A stretch of 52,214 bases of DNA, taken from NCBI GenBank assembly GCA_024195585.1, contig SWBL01000350.1:1-52214 (forward strand), read 5' to 3'. Each line of letters starts with the position of its first letter. Positions within the stretch are counted from its first letter, which is position 1. The notes beneath the pieces were generated by a model. That model made no database searches and had not been told where the DNA came from. It saw only the letters and a list, made by a program, of their open reading frames with translations. This DNA is from Aureobasidium sp. EXF-3400. Lineage: Eukaryota; Ascomycota; Dothideomycetes; Dothideales; Saccotheciaceae. Of this stretch, positions 1 through 11,013 are shown in pieces. Made by a program: the position numbers and the translations under genes.

Positions 1-1248
1 CCGTGCAGAGGGATCGGGAATGTGAGTTCAATCTCGTCATCCTGTAAGACTCCCCTGCGTTTGAGTGCTCTTGCGTGAGGCTTGCCGCGGGGGATATTTG
101 GTACGCATGCTGACGTGCTGGCTCCTCTCAGGCAACTCCGCTCCTCAAAGCGTGGCGTCGAACAGCAGGGATACAACAACTACTGATCGCTTGTCTTTTG
201 TTGCAAATCTGAGTCCGAATTGTCTTTCTGGACACATCGGCTCTGATCAGCGACATGGTTTCTTAAACTCAACTCGTGTGGAAAAATGCAGTTTTGCCGT
301 CCTGAACGTATTATGGACGGCGAAAGATGCATCCACACATTCTTATGTTGTCTGCAATTTCCGCTATTGGGGATTTACGCCGGCTGTTTCGCAGCGGCAT
401 CATCTACCCAGACAACCATGCTCAACTCGGAGTGGCTTCAAGTAACCTACCCTTCTCTTGGGTTGCATATGCTTCGAGCAGGGCATAGCGGATTCGGATT
501 TCATACCTGGCAGTGTCACTCGGCAGGCTTCTCGCTTCACGGCTGGTCGACCTGCAGTTTTATCCCGGCCACTCTCGGTACATCAGATTGCACCCTATCC
601 TTTGGCAGCCCTAATCATCCACCAAACATATTTCTTTTCTTTCTTTTTCTGCTTTGCTTTTTGTTGCTTGGGATCTGGGGGCGGCTTGTGGGGAGGTTCA
701 AGCATCAGGAGACGAGATAACAAAGGAGAGGAAGAATTCGAACAATCCAGATTGAAATGACAGCCAACAGAATTGAGCAATGGAGGATCGACCAAGAGAC
801 ACAACATAGACTTCGTGTCTGTCAAAGAATAGTGGTCTCTGCCGAAAGATAGCTCGACGAATGGTTGTGCCTTTGTTCGAAGGAAAGAAATGGATGCTTC
901 TGGGGCAGTTTATTCTAGTTTAGTATTTAGCCAGTCTTTGCTCTTGCTCTCAATCACTCTCTTCCGGTCAATTACGTCTTCCTCCGCGTGAACCTGATAG
1001 ACCAGCCGTTAGCCTTCAGACAAGAATAGAAGCCCTGAACTCTGAGGCTCTGACTTCCAGGCCTGATGCAGCCGTTTTGAGTCTGACGAAGCTGGTGGCT
1101 GTCAAACAGCTGCTCACCGCCCGGCAGATTTCCTGCTGACCATCAATTATTGCCGCCGCATTATTTGCGCATACGCAGACCAGGTTCGTGTCGAATCAAC
1201 TCACTCAAAAACTACAAAACTGCTAGGCACAGTCCACAGCTAGCACGA
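1..1248. other. Gene-free left edge and RSM22 upstream region
   Basis: No reading frame here resembles a known protein and none shows convincing splice structure. A pyrimidine-rich tract (about 629-666) is the only compositional feature. The stretch probably holds the end of a gene lying outside the window plus the promoter and 5' leader of RSM22. The RSM22 frame is open upstream of 1249 but contains no ATG there. Confidence 0.5.
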
Positions 1249-3807
1249 ATGAATCTTGCTCCGATTCATCAGTCGATATGCACCACCTGCCGACTTCGTA
1301 CCTTGGTGGCAGCAAAGCAATACGCTAGAGTACGAACACCGACCACACGAGACTGGACACGATTGAGACAACCAGCATTCACACGATACCTGCATACTTC
1401 CAGAATCTCCTCGCAGCCAAAGAAAACTACCGGACAAGAAGAAGACACTGTATCGAGTCCTAGCATCAAGCAATCTACTGGACCAAACCAGACACTGGAC
1501 AAGAAGCATCAAGCAGAAGAAATAGCGCGGCAAGCAGAGGAAGACTTTGAGCTGGAAGATGTAGACACAACCGCCACCGAAGATGCAAAGTTCTCGCAGT
1601 CAATAGAAGCTTTGAATGCTTCGCCTGAGGATGTGGCTCGAGCTGCTCGTCAACGATTTGGAGATGCACTACCGGAGGATCTGCTCAACGACAAGCAATA
1701 CGCAGCATACGAGCGTCTATACGGACCACCAATTGGCAACACCAAGGACGAAATGGTTGACTTTGAGGAAAATGAGCTGGAAAGCGAGCTAGACGAGACA
1801 GACAATGTTGGCACGGGTATACTGAAGGAGAATGAAGATGGTGTGCTTGAGGAGGTCGAGTACGTCGAAGAGGAGGAGTTCGAGGAAGAGGAGGAACAAG
1901 AGTTGGTGGGGGAAGATGCTGATGGTGTTACTGAAGTGGAACCGGAAGACCTTGATGCTCAAACTATCAGGGACCTGGCTGCTCTACGTGTGTCTCCAGA
2001 ACTACTCGACGACTCCGAAGAGCTGCTTGAGGAACCGTACGACCACACACGAGCACATCCTTTGACTGTTATGAATCGATTCGGCACGCCTTCCTCTACC
2101 GTACAACTACCGGCATCTTCATTCGTTGATCCTGTCACTCGGTTGGTATCAGGCGTGCCTAACAAACACATCTCGGAGGTTGCCCATCGTATCTTTGGTG
2201 GTGTCGGTCTACCATACTCGACATCAACGCCTCAGCGCGCCGTGAACATGCCGCAGAAGGCCATACCACTAAATCCTGGTCAAAGCAGAATGAGCGATAT
2301 GGATGCCGATATCTTTACGACCACTCTTATGCCAGGTATCTACGCCAGTGTATTCAGCGTTCTGGTGGAGACACGCAAACGCTTGGGTAGCTCATGGCTG
2401 GAAGGTCTGTTGAACAAGGAGGGCGGACCTCGAATTCTTGATGCCGGCGGTGCAGGCGTTGGTGTCATGGCTGCACGAGACGTCCTGCAAGCAGAGTGGG
2501 AGCGCATGCACGACACGAGTGAGGACGAGGACCCCTTCATGGCCATAGCAGAGGCCGGCGGCAAAACTGGTGGCGAATCTATACCTGCACCCGTGGGCAA
2601 GGCTACCGTCCTGACCAGCAACGAAGCGTTGCGCTACCGCGCCAGCAAACTTTTGGAGAACACGACATTCCTCCCTCGTCTCCCTGATTACATGCATGCT
2701 AGTGATGAGTCTGCCCGTGAGCGCGGCAAGTACGATATTATCATTGCACCGCACACTTTGTGGCCACTGCAGGAAGACCGCATTCGCAAACAGTACGTCA
2801 AGAATCTGTGGAGTTTGCTCAGTACGGATGGCGGTGTATTGGTACTGTTGGAGAAGGGCGTTCCTCGAGGCTTTGAGATGGTAGCCGCGGCCCGAGAGCT
2901 GCTCCTCAACTCTCGTATCTCTTCTCCTGGTAACGAGGCCATGTCCGAAGACGTCGAAGAACCAGGTGAAGGCACAGTATGGGGTAAGCAGCCAAAAGAC
3001 AAGGGCATGATTGTGGCTCCCTGTACCAATCATCTCGGCTGTCCCATGTACGTCAATCGTGGTATCAGCAAGGGCCGCAAGGACTTCTGCCACTTCAAGC
3101 AACGCTACATCCGACCTCCGTTCTTGCAGAAAATCCTCGGAGCCAAGCACAGAAACCATGAAGATGTGGAGTTTTCGTACGTCAGCGTCATGAGAGGTCG
3201 CGACCTACGTGACAAGGACGAGGAAAACATCATTCAAGGTGAAGTTGCCACGGATCGAGCATTTGAAGGGTTTGAAAACCCTCAAGCTGCCACCGAGGAG
3301 GTCGAAGATGAGTTTGATCCCACAGCACCTGCTGTTCCAGACATGGAAGCAGAGACATCTGCAGGTGAAGATCCTCACTCGTTGAGTCTACCTCGTATGG
3401 TGCTGCCTCCCCTGAAGCGACAAGGTCACGTTATCATCGACTTGTGCACACCAGCCGGCACATTGGAGCGCTGGACAGTACCCAAAAGCTTTTCCAAGCA
3501 AGCCTACCGCGATGCACGCAAGAGTTCTTGGGGCGACATCTGGGCCCTAGGAGCCAAGTCCCGAGTGCCCAAGAACGTACGTGTGGGCAGAGGAAAAGAG
3601 GAATTGGGAGGTGTAGAAAAGAAAAAGAGGACAAAGGCTAAGAATACAGTCGAGGTTGGCTATGACTCGGCTGGTAATATCAAGGAGGATGATATCAAGG
3701 TCAAAACGGGTGGACGCATGAGACAGGGCAAGATCAAGGGTATCAGGGACAAGCGTGATAAAAAGGCTGATGGAAGAGGAAGAAGGAAGAACTTAGACAA
3801 GGAGTAA
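1249..3807 (+). CDS. RSM22: Rsm22/METTL17-family mitochondrial ribosome assembly protein
   Basis: Methyltransferase-like factor of the mitochondrial matrix that acts on the small mitoribosomal subunit. Single exon, 852 residues; 1249 is the first ATG in the frame. The N-terminus (MNLAPIHQS..., Arg/Thr/Ser-rich, almost no acidic residues for about 40 residues) looks like a mitochondrial presequence. A very acidic low-complexity stretch covers about residues 168-240. A class I SAM-fold glycine motif (ILDAGGAGVG) lies near residue 400. Four cysteines, C592, C598, C614 and C733, sit in the C-terminal part in the pattern of the iron-sulfur cluster ligands known from METTL17/Rsm22. The C-terminal tail is basic (Lys/Arg/Gly-rich), suggesting rRNA contact. 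The family assignment is firm; whether it methylates RNA is open, since family members appear to act mainly as assembly factors. Confidence 0.9.
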   Translation: MNLAPIHQSICTTCRLRTLVAAKQYARVRTPTTRDWTRLRQPAFTRYLHTSRISSQPKKTTGQEEDTVSSPSIKQSTGPNQTLDKKHQAEEIARQAEEDFELEDVDTTATEDAKFSQSIEALNASPEDVARAARQRFGDALPEDLLNDKQYAAYERLYGPPIGNTKDEMVDFEENELESELDETDNVGTGILKENEDGVLEEVEYVEEEEFEEEEEQELVGEDADGVTEVEPEDLDAQTIRDLAALRVSPELLDDSEELLEEPYDHTRAHPLTVMNRFGTPSSTVQLPASSFVDPVTRLVSGVPNKHISEVAHRIFGGVGLPYSTSTPQRAVNMPQKAIPLNPGQSRMSDMDADIFTTTLMPGIYASVFSVLVETRKRLGSSWLEGLLNKEGGPRILDAGGAGVGVMAARDVLQAEWERMHDTSEDEDPFMAIAEAGGKTGGESIPAPVGKATVLTSNEALRYRASKLLENTTFLPRLPDYMHASDESARERGKYDIIIAPHTLWPLQEDRIRKQYVKNLWSLLSTDGGVLVLLEKGVPRGFEMVAAARELLLNSRISSPGNEAMSEDVEEPGEGTVWGKQPKDKGMIVAPCTNHLGCPMYVNRGISKGRKDFCHFKQRYIRPPFLQKILGAKHRNHEDVEFSYVSVMRGRDLRDKDEENIIQGEVATDRAFEGFENPQAATEEVEDEFDPTAPAVPDMEAETSAGEDPHSLSLPRMVLPPLKRQGHVIIDLCTPAGTLERWTVPKSFSKQAYRDARKSSWGDIWALGAKSRVPKNVRVGRGKEELGGVEKKKRTKAKNTVEVGYDSAGNIKEDDIKVKTGGRMRQGKIKGIRDKRDKKADGRGRRKNLDKE

Positions 3808-4056
3808 TCGGGGAGACACTGTTGTACGATATACCGAGTTTTGAACGTCTCAACTCTTACTTAACGACCCAATTAACGAAACACTTTCTGAACATGTTCA
3901 ATTTCAAGCTATGAGCGTGGTTTTGGAGCTTTGGGCATTCAAAGAGTCAAGACCCCGGAGAATCAAATGTGGTATTTTTACAAAGGCTTCCTGCGGATCT
4001 ACAGAAACACGTTCAAACCCTCTCGCTTTTCCCTTATTTCTTGGACGGAAACATAT

Positions 4057-4494
4057 TTAGTGGGCGGGCTTGAGGTTCTTGTTGGGGTTGCGGGGGTCGT
4101 TGCGGTACTCGTCGGCTGTTTGTGGTATAGCTTGTCAGCTGTCTTGTTTCTCATGTATTCAATGCTGGGTGCAGCGCAAACGACAGATTGCGTCAAACGG
4201 GTCGAAGGATTGGGTGGAACTGACTGTTGGACAGAGTAGTGGCGAGCGAGTTGATGCCGTAGAAGATGATGGCGCCTGTGACGGAAGAAGAGTATCAATA
4301 TTCGGGTATTTCTCGAGTTGGCGCATGCGTATGTGGTGTCTACGAACCGGCAATGTAGAAGGGTGCCATGGGGCGGGCTATCGCAAAAGAGTCAGCAATC
4401 GTGAACATGTCTCGAAAAGTCGCAGTGAGGGCCGCGAGAGAGCATTGAACGCACCGACAGGGGTGGGGAACTTCTTTCCGAGGAGACCGGCCAT
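4057..4494 (-). CDS. ATP18: Mitochondrial F1Fo ATP synthase subunit i/j (Atp18)
   Basis: Small inner-membrane subunit of the Fo sector. Four coding exons on the minus strand: 4494-4455, 4377-4348, 4275-4225, 4115-4057. Joined they give 59 residues beginning MAGLLGKKFPTPV and ending DPRNPNKNLKPAH. The family hallmarks are visible: an N-terminal FPTPV, a single membrane segment (about residues 17-37, starting MAPFYIAGAIIFYG), and a C-terminal acidic plus DPRNP motif. The length equals the yeast protein's (about 59 residues). All splice sites are GT...AG and the phases agree. No single exon is long enough to stand out as a gene, so it is easily missed by simple reading-frame searches. Confidence 0.92.
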
Positions 4495-4709
4495 TTTGAC
4501 TGATGTGATGTGTGTGGAGGGGTGGACGGAGAGGTGTATAGATTGACGTTGCTGTCGCTGCGCGCAATCCTCGAATCCGTTATGCGTCGACCGTCGTCCG
4601 CCGATTCAATGTCTTGGCATCACGGGACAGAGTCTCTCCCGCATTTCACATGCGATCGCTCCAAACCATCAACAATAAACACAATCATCAATTCACAATT
4701 ACCAACAAA

Positions 4710-5278
4710 ATGAGTACCGCCAACACTCTCTCGAGCTGCGTCTCGTCGCTACGTTCGAGCATGCAATTGCTCGACTCATCCATCAGCATTCTCGATTCCG
4801 GCACTAGCGACTTTCCACGTTTGGCTAGGGTCCTGCAGGCCACTAGGGTAGGCATATCCTCTTCGTCAACTCCCACTACAAGTCCAACACTGACAATACG
4901 TAGCATTTCGAACTTGTCTCGGAACCCGAACTACAGAACGCCCAATCTGCTCTGCTCTCTGAGATCCAGCCCGAGGTCGAATCAATGCTCGATCGTGTTG
5001 CCGTTTACCTCGACAAACTTCAGCGTCGCGAAGAGTCTTTGATCGCAAAGTGTGAATTGCAGGAGGGACGGCTGTCCTCGCATCGTCCTCAGCAACAATA
5101 TCACCCAAGAACCTCTGCACCCGCTTCGTCGTCACACGCTGCCAGCAATCCCATGGAAGAGCTCAAGCAGCAGCAGCTTAGGCAGAAGAAGGACCGATTG
5201 AGTTATGCGGTTGGCAGACTTGAGTTGCAGGCAAATCAAAGAGAGAGACAGTTGAGAAAGAGCATGGCTGGCTTCTGA
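4710..5278 (+). CDS. SPC19: DASH/Dam1 complex subunit Spc19
   Basis: Outer-kinetochore component that couples chromosomes to spindle microtubules as part of the Dam1 ring, a fungal complex. Two exons, 4710-4847 and 4904-5278, give 170 residues. The N-terminus (SSCVSSLRSSMQLLDSSISI, then LDSGTSDFPRLARVLQATR and HFELVSEPELQ across the splice) is diagnostic for Spc19, followed by a helical segment with YLDKLQRREESLIAKCELQE. The C-terminus (about residues 130-165) is a Gln/Lys/Arg-rich coiled coil. The 56-bp intron falls between ATR and HFE. It lies divergent from ATP18, with 215 bp between the two start codons that can serve both promoters. Confidence 0.93.
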
Positions 5279-5358
5279 TTCGACACTTTCATGACAGACT
5301 TCTTTTGTATCTTCGACAGCCTGCTTGCAAGGACGTCTTCCTTTTGACCTTCTTCACA

Positions 5359-6752
5359 CTACTTGGCCTTCTCTGGATCATCCTCAATCTGTAGCGTCAC
5401 TCTCTGGATCCCGAAACCATGCAAGCACCTGCCAAGACGTGCAAGCCGTCCGTTCTGCGTCTCTCTTGGTTGTTCGGGTGGAACCAGCTCCTCTATCTCT
5501 GTGCTGCTTCTCGACAGTACCTCCTGGCTAGCCATGGGCGACATGACGATGTGCGCCGAAGCTATCGATTTCTCTTGACTCAATTGCCAGACACAAAGGT
5601 CATGCACCGACACGACTCCCGGGATCTTGCTTAACTCCCGGATGATGGCTTCGCTTTGAGCGCTGGGTGGTGTACTTCCGAGCAAGATGTGTCCGCTTCG
5701 AAAAGCTGCCTCTGTAAGTTGCTAGTAGCTACGTGCGGAAAGGGGGCCTACTCACTGAGAGGAAGAGCGCTGCTCGCGATCATAATCGCTATGCCCATGC
5801 TGACGGCGGGATCAGCGTAGAATCTGTCCGGTGATCGTACAAGCATCATGACAAGAGCTGCGGCGATGACTCCAAGATTGTTCAAGACATCTCCAAGGAT
5901 ATGGATGACGACAGCATTGGCTCCCAAGTCTCCATGTGTATGTTGCTTTGCTGGATTCTCCTGCTCAAATCAGTCCATTGTCGTGCATCGATCGGTCCAA
6001 ACATTTCCTACAAGATCTAACACCTCGAGGGCTGGAGTGCCCGCCCTTGGCTTCTTGCTAGAACTGTGATGGTGATGTCCGTGGTCTGATTCTTGTGAGC
6101 GTCCAGTTGTATCGAGCACACATCAGACACATACCATGAACCACCAAAATGCATACCACGTTGAGCAGAAGTCCGATACAACCCATGATGAGAACGTTGC
6201 GTGGTTGATCAACGACTGGTCCGTCTCAGCATTGTACAAGACGAAATCAGTAAAGAGATCAAACCTTCGATGTTTATGAATCTCTCGATCGCTTGCAGAA
6301 AGATGCTTAGCCCCAGAGCGATGAGGAAGGAGCCGTTGAAGAAAGCACCGAGGACTTTGGCTCTCTCCCAACCGAACGTCAGGCTTGCAGGGGCATCTTT
6401 GCAATCGGATAACTGGAAGGTGCATCAGTACGCGTCCACGACACGATGGCTTGAAGCAAGCTTGGTCACCTTTGCAGCAACTAGAGCGACGCAGAAGGCG
6501 ATCAGATCATTCAGCTATCGATCCGTCAGCAGCATTATAGTCTACAGAGTGGTATGATATACATAATGGAAAGCATCAGCGATCAGAGCCAGTGATTTGG
6601 TACGGAAGCCGACTACCATGGGTATCAGAGAAGAGGAAGTTATGACCCGAGCATGAGTCTGTCTCACCAACAAGCTCTGCGATGAAGAAGGCAGAGGACA
6701 AGACAATGGCAATGATCAATCTTGTGGCCGTAGCTGAGTTGCTGCGAGCCAT
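5359..6752 (-). CDS. Cation diffusion facilitator, zinc-transporter type
   Basis: Proton-coupled metal exporter or vacuolar importer of the CDF (Zrc1/Cot1-like) family. Eight exons: 6752-6668, 6612-6563, 6514-6470, 6412-6265, 6224-6135, 6091-6012, 5960-5756, 5711-5359; about 351 residues. The metal site typical of zinc CDFs is present: HxxxD in TM2 (H44, D48) and HxxxD in TM5 (H186, D190). A His cluster (DHGHHHH, about 142-148) sits in the cytosolic loop between TM4 and TM5, and a soluble C-terminal domain follows from about residue 235. The sixth exon's donor is uncertain: position 6024 is equally in frame and gives a product four residues shorter. At 351 residues it is shorter than yeast Zrc1 (about 440), mainly through a shorter His loop. 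Substrate (Zn, possibly Co or Cd) is inferred from the family. Confidence 0.85.
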
Positions 6753-7220
6753 CTTGTAGGTTGCCTACGTGGAAAAGAAAGTTTTGGAGAAATAAATGCT
6801 CTTGAAGAAGCTACGAAGAGTTTCGAAGATGGATGGCATGGTCTTGATTCAAGGTAGAAGATTGAGCACTTTGTAGCACAAGCATGCTAAATCATGGTGG
6901 TTTGCCATGAAGAAGCAGTAGGACAAGACCATCAGGGTTGGGGGACAAGAAGCGGATACAAACATGTATTTTGTTTTCTACAGAGTAGTACTACGTGTCC
7001 TCGGATCAAAAACAGAAAGTATAGACTATTGAGTGGACTCACAAGGCGGTGGTTCGAATGGTGACGAAAAGGGAAAAGAGTGAATCATGAGCGGTGTCGA
7101 CTTCAAGCAAGCATGACTCTTTGTTGCGAGTGAGTGATTCATCCCACATTTTGGAGCCAGAGCACAAAAGACCCCGCTCTGCTTGTCGCAAGAAACATTG
7201 TCAGACACAGACATACAATC
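6753..7220. promoter_or_regulatory. Divergent intergenic region between the CDF transporter and DPS1
   Basis: 468 bp between two divergent start codons, so it should hold both promoters. I see no gene, tRNA or clear motif in it. Confidence 0.4.
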
Positions 7221-9024
7221 ATGGCCGACCAAACCGCACAGTCAATCCCCGAGAGACCCAAGGACACTCCCGCCGACGAGGCTGGTGCCGTCGCACCTGC
7301 CGAGGGCGAAAAGGGTCCTTCTAAGAGCGCCTTGAAGAAGGCCGCCAAAGAGAAGGAGAAGGTGCGATATGAATCTGCAGCACGCACGACAACAGGTTTC
7401 TGACAGCTAGACACAGGCCGAGAAGGCAGCTAAGCGCAAGGCCGCCGAGGAGGCACAGAAGAAGGAGCAGGACGCCAACGATGTTTCGTCCGAAGACTAC
7501 GGCGAGCTGCCCATGATCGGTTCCCAGGAATACAAGCCCACTGGTGTTAAGCGCGTCACCCTCGCCCAGATCGCCGACAAGTACAGCGAGACCACTCCCA
7601 TCGACGAGGCCGGCGGTGCTGAGGTCTGTTTCCGCGCCGTCGTCGAGAATGCCCGCAACCAGTCCGCCAAGCTCTCTTTCCTCGTCTTCCGTGAGACTCT
7701 CAACACCATCCAAGCCGTTGTCGCCGCTAGCGACTCTCTCAGCAGACAGATGGTCAAGTTTGCCGGCAGCGTGCCCTCCGAGTCCATCGTTCTGGTCCAC
7801 GGTCTGGTCAAGAAGACCCCCGAGCCCGTCAAGAGTGCCACCATCAGCCACCTCGAGATCCACGTCAAGAAGCTCTACGTCGTTGCAAAGGCCGACTCTC
7901 AGCTGCCCATGCAGGTCTCGGATGCTGAGAGACCTCTGCCCCTGGAGGGCGAAGAGGCCAAGGAGGACGAGAGCGGCCGCCCTATCGTCACTCTCAACAC
8001 TCGTCTCAACAACCGTGTCATTGATCTCCGTGGCAAGCACAACCGCGCCATCTTCGCCATCAAGGATGGTGTCACTGCTCTCTTCCAGGAGTTCCTCCGC
8101 GGCCAGGGCTTCATTGGCATCCAGACCCCCAAGCTGCTCGGTGCTCCTACCGAGGGTGGTGCCAACGTCTTCTCGGTCGACTACTTTGCTACCAAGGCTT
8201 TCCTCGCTCAGTCACCCCAGCTGTACAAGCAGATGATGATTGCTGCCCGCTTCGAGCGTGTCATGGAAGTCGGTCCCGTCTTCCGTGCCGAGAACTCAAA
8301 CACCGCTCGTCACTTGACCGAGTTCACCGGTCTGGATCTGGAGATGGCCTTTGAGGAGAACTACCACGAAGTCGTCGAGGTCCTCGAAAACCTCATGCTG
8401 TACATTTTCAACGGCCTCAGGACAAAGTACAAGCGCGAGACCGACCTCGTCCGCAGCATCTATCACGTCGAAGAGTTCAAGCTGCCCGAAGCCGGCAAGG
8501 TGCCCCGCATCCCCTTCAGCGAGGGTATCCAAATGCTGCGCGACGACGGCCTTGAAATCGGCGACTACGACGACCTCAGCACACCCGACGAGAAGCGTCT
8601 GGGTGCCTTGGTGCTCAAGAAATACGGCTCTGACTTCTACGTCCTCGACCAGTTCCCCCTCAACATCCGTCCCTTCTACACCATGCCCTCGCACACTGCT
8701 CCTGCTCACCAGCAAGGTTCCAAGGACCCTAACGCCGGCTACAGTAACTCTTACGACTTCTTCATGCGCGGACAAGAGATTCTGTCCGGTGCCCAGCGTA
8801 TCCACGATGCAGAGTTCCTTTGCAAGCGTATGAAGGAGCACGTCAGTCCCGTTGACCCCACTTCGGAGGGTCTGCGCGACTATGTCAATGCTTTCCGCTA
8901 TGGATGCCCGCCTCATGCCGGTGGTGGTATTGGTTTGGAGCGTATTGTCATGTTGTGGTTGGGTCTGCCTAACGTTCGTCTTGCGTCGCTGTTCCCCAGA
9001 GACCCTAACCGTGTTGCACCTTAA
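7221..9024 (+). CDS. DPS1: Cytosolic aspartyl-tRNA synthetase
   Basis: Class IIb synthetase that charges tRNA-Asp. Two exons, 7221-7361 and 7417-9024, 582 residues. The N-terminal extension is rich in Lys, Ala and Glu (KSALKKAAKEKEK, continuing AEKAAKRKAAEEAQ), the RNA-binding helix typical of fungal and animal cytosolic AspRS. The OB-fold anticodon-binding domain is at about residues 112-205 and the catalytic core at about 245-582. Motif 2 (FRAENSNTARHLTEF) is near 336-350, and motif 3 (GGGIGLERIVMLWLGLP, then RDPNR) closes the protein. The absence of a mitochondrial presequence and of the bacterial insertion domain argues for the cytosolic enzyme. Codons end overwhelmingly in C or G, as expected of a highly expressed gene. 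Confidence 0.97.
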
Positions 9025-9150
9025 GTCTCTTGACTTGAGAAACGACTTGCATAGAGGGAAAAAGCATTCAGGAAGTTCATGTAGACATGCAAAAGACACA
9101 AAATTTCATTTTCGTTGTTCTCGTTATATCTTCATTGACAAGTCTTTTGC

Positions 9151-11013
9151 TCAGTCCTGATTTTCTTCTGCAGTGACTTGCTCAATCGTAGCTTCCTCAT
9201 CTACTGCATTCTCAACAGAAATAGTCTTCAACTGCTCAACCGCATTGGCAGCCACGTCCCTCATCTGCCTTTTCGTATCCTCAGTATCTTTACCCTGCTT
9301 AACCAAATCCTTCCACTCCTCCAACTTCTTAGCAGCCTCTGCATCTTGCTCTCTAACCATTTTAATCATCCTACTAGTATCCTTGCCCGAACTCATATAC
9401 AAACCCTCTCTGTCTCTTGCCAACAAGATCCAAATCACATTCTGCAAAAGATCAGAACTGCGTTTCATTTTCTTCATTGCCGATACTTTCTGCGTCAAAA
9501 TTTCTCTTTTGCGGAGGTATAGTGTTGACGCTGAGGGCTGATCGATTTTTTGCTTGCGGGATAGTTTTGCGACTGCGGTGAGCATATCTGGTAGTGTTTT
9601 TGCGGCTGTCACTGCGTCGGAGAATTTATCTAGATCTCTGGAGACGGCTTTTGTGGTGATGAGGTTTTGGTGTTTGATGAGGCGTAAGACTTCGGGAGTT
9701 AGTTCTTTGCGAGCGTAGTCGTAGATGAATTCTTGGACGCGGGGGAGGAGTGTGGTGTCTGTGGTTGTGTCGGCGGCTTGGGTATAGAGTCTCAGGGGTG
9801 CGAGAAGTTCGGTTTGGATGGTTGTTGTAAAGGTTGAGGTTGTGGAGTCTTGGAGGGAGAGGATCTTGGAGGTGAAGGTTGATCGGATGGTGTTTTCTGG
9901 GTCGCCAGAAGAGAGAATTGCGAGGTCGAGAGATGCTGAGGTGTCGTTGGATGTGGTTAGACTGTTGGGATCGAAGGTGACTTCTTCACCTGGGCGTCTA
10001 GAAGACCATTGCTCAGTAGCTGCGTCCGCAGCTCTAGCAGCAATGGAGGATCGTCTGGTCGCAAGAGCATCCTGTGATATGAGAAATGAGGACTTTGACG
10101 TGTTCAGTTCAACAATGTCCAAGCTAGCATCTCTCTGAGCGATCGCTTCCTGGATCATACGAGTGAGATCAACATCATTGGCTTTCTGCAGAATCTGTGG
10201 TCTGGAGCTGATTGTGACTTCGGAGTATCCATTCTGTTCCAGCTCGTTGACGGCCTTCTGGATGTATGCGTCTTGAGCTTGTTTGAGCTCGCCTTCACGC
10301 TGTACGAGTTGAATTTTTGGGGTGAAGCGTAGACTACCAGACGTTACTTCTACCACGCCCATGGCATCGCTGTCTTCTGTGGACAAAAGGCTCTTGGCTG
10401 TAGACTCTAACCAGGTAACAGGAACCTGAGGGAAGATATCGCTAAGTACGACCGCTTCGTGAGCACCCCCGATGGTCTTCTTTACATCCGTCTTGAGATT
10501 TTCGAGGAACTTAGAATCATAGGTCTTTCCGTTTTCGAGGTCCTCAAGTGATAAGTTTTTATCTTGTGCAGCGAGAATGCGTCGAAGTGTGGCAACGGTG
10601 ATATCCTTTTCAGAAGCGATATTGTTCAGATCAACACCACCGTTGGCTAATTCTTCATAAACACTCTGGTAGATGGCCTTCTGAGTACTCTCAGGTAAGA
10701 GTCGTCGGCGATCTGTACTGTAATGGATGCGTTCATCTTCCTGGGTCAAAAGCCATTGAACTTCATGAACGCCCAGTTCGTTATGCAGACTGTTCAAGAA
10801 GATAGGACCAGTGGCACTCTGGAGAAGAGAGTGGAAACGCTTGATGACTGCATCCGAACGAACAAGGTTACGGCCTGAGAGACTGCGAACAAGAGATTCT
10901 TTGCCAGGTCGTGGTTCCGGAGGAGGGAAAGACAGAATCAATTTCCGGATATCGTCTTCGGTGAAGACAGGAGATCTGTCAACCTTCTTGATTCCAAACA
11001 TAGAAGGTATCAT
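9151..11013 (-). CDS. UFL1: UFL1-like protein (putative E3 UFM1-protein ligase)
   Basis: Single-exon protein of about 620 residues. I read it as a divergent UFL1, the scaffold E3 that transfers the ubiquitin-like UFM1, in animals mainly at the ER-bound ribosome. The order of recognisable blocks follows UFL1. A short N-terminal helix (TEDDIRKLILSF, residues 18-29) parallels UFL1's first helix. Tandem winged-helix-like segments follow, with GGVDLNNIA near 125-133 and a V-x-L-S-D-I...VP-x-x-W-L pattern near 188-202 at nearly the same spacing as in UFL1. There is a disordered middle, then a helical C-terminal part with an R-x-x-L-x-x-x segment and a long Leu-rich helix. Identity is low, so this is pattern matching only. 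ATG choice: 11013 has A at -3; 11064 and 11001 are alternatives, and 11064 would add a hydrophobic leader. It converges with DPS1 (126 bp apart). Confidence 0.55.
   Translation of the reverse strand: MIPSMFGIKKVDRSPVFTEDDIRKLILSFPPPEPRPGKESLVRSLSGRNLVRSDAVIKRFHSLLQSATGPIFLNSLHNELGVHEVQWLLTQEDERIHYSTDRRRLLPESTQKAIYQSVYEELANGGVDLNNIASEKDITVATLRRILAAQDKNLSLEDLENGKTYDSKFLENLKTDVKKTIGGAHEAVVLSDIFPQVPVTWLESTAKSLLSTEDSDAMGVVEVTSGSLRFTPKIQLVQREGELKQAQDAYIQKAVNELEQNGYSEVTISSRPQILQKANDVDLTRMIQEAIAQRDASLDIVELNTSKSSFLISQDALATRRSSIAARAADAATEQWSSRRPGEEVTFDPNSLTTSNDTSASLDLAILSSGDPENTIRSTFTSKILSLQDSTTSTFTTTIQTELLAPLRLYTQAADTTTDTTLLPRVQEFIYDYARKELTPEVLRLIKHQNLITTKAVSRDLDKFSDAVTAAKTLPDMLTAVAKLSRKQKIDQPSASTLYLRKREILTQKVSAMKKMKRSSDLLQNVIWILLARDREGLYMSSGKDTSRMIKMVREQDAEAAKKLEEWKDLVKQGKDTEDTKRQMRDVAANAVEQLKTISVENAVDEEATIEQVTAEENQD

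Noticed and set aside
1150..1248. Extension of the RSM22 frame to 1150
   Set aside because: It begins with TTG and has no ATG before 1249; the presequence-like N-terminus starts at 1249.
2392..3159. 255-codon open frame on the minus strand
   Set aside because: Fully antisense to RSM22, with no recognisable motif; a by-product of the coding bias of the sense strand.
7321..9099. Two long minus-strand open frames (239 and 267 codons)
   Set aside because: Antisense to the C/G-ending codons of aspartyl-tRNA synthetase; strong bias removes stops from the opposite strand.
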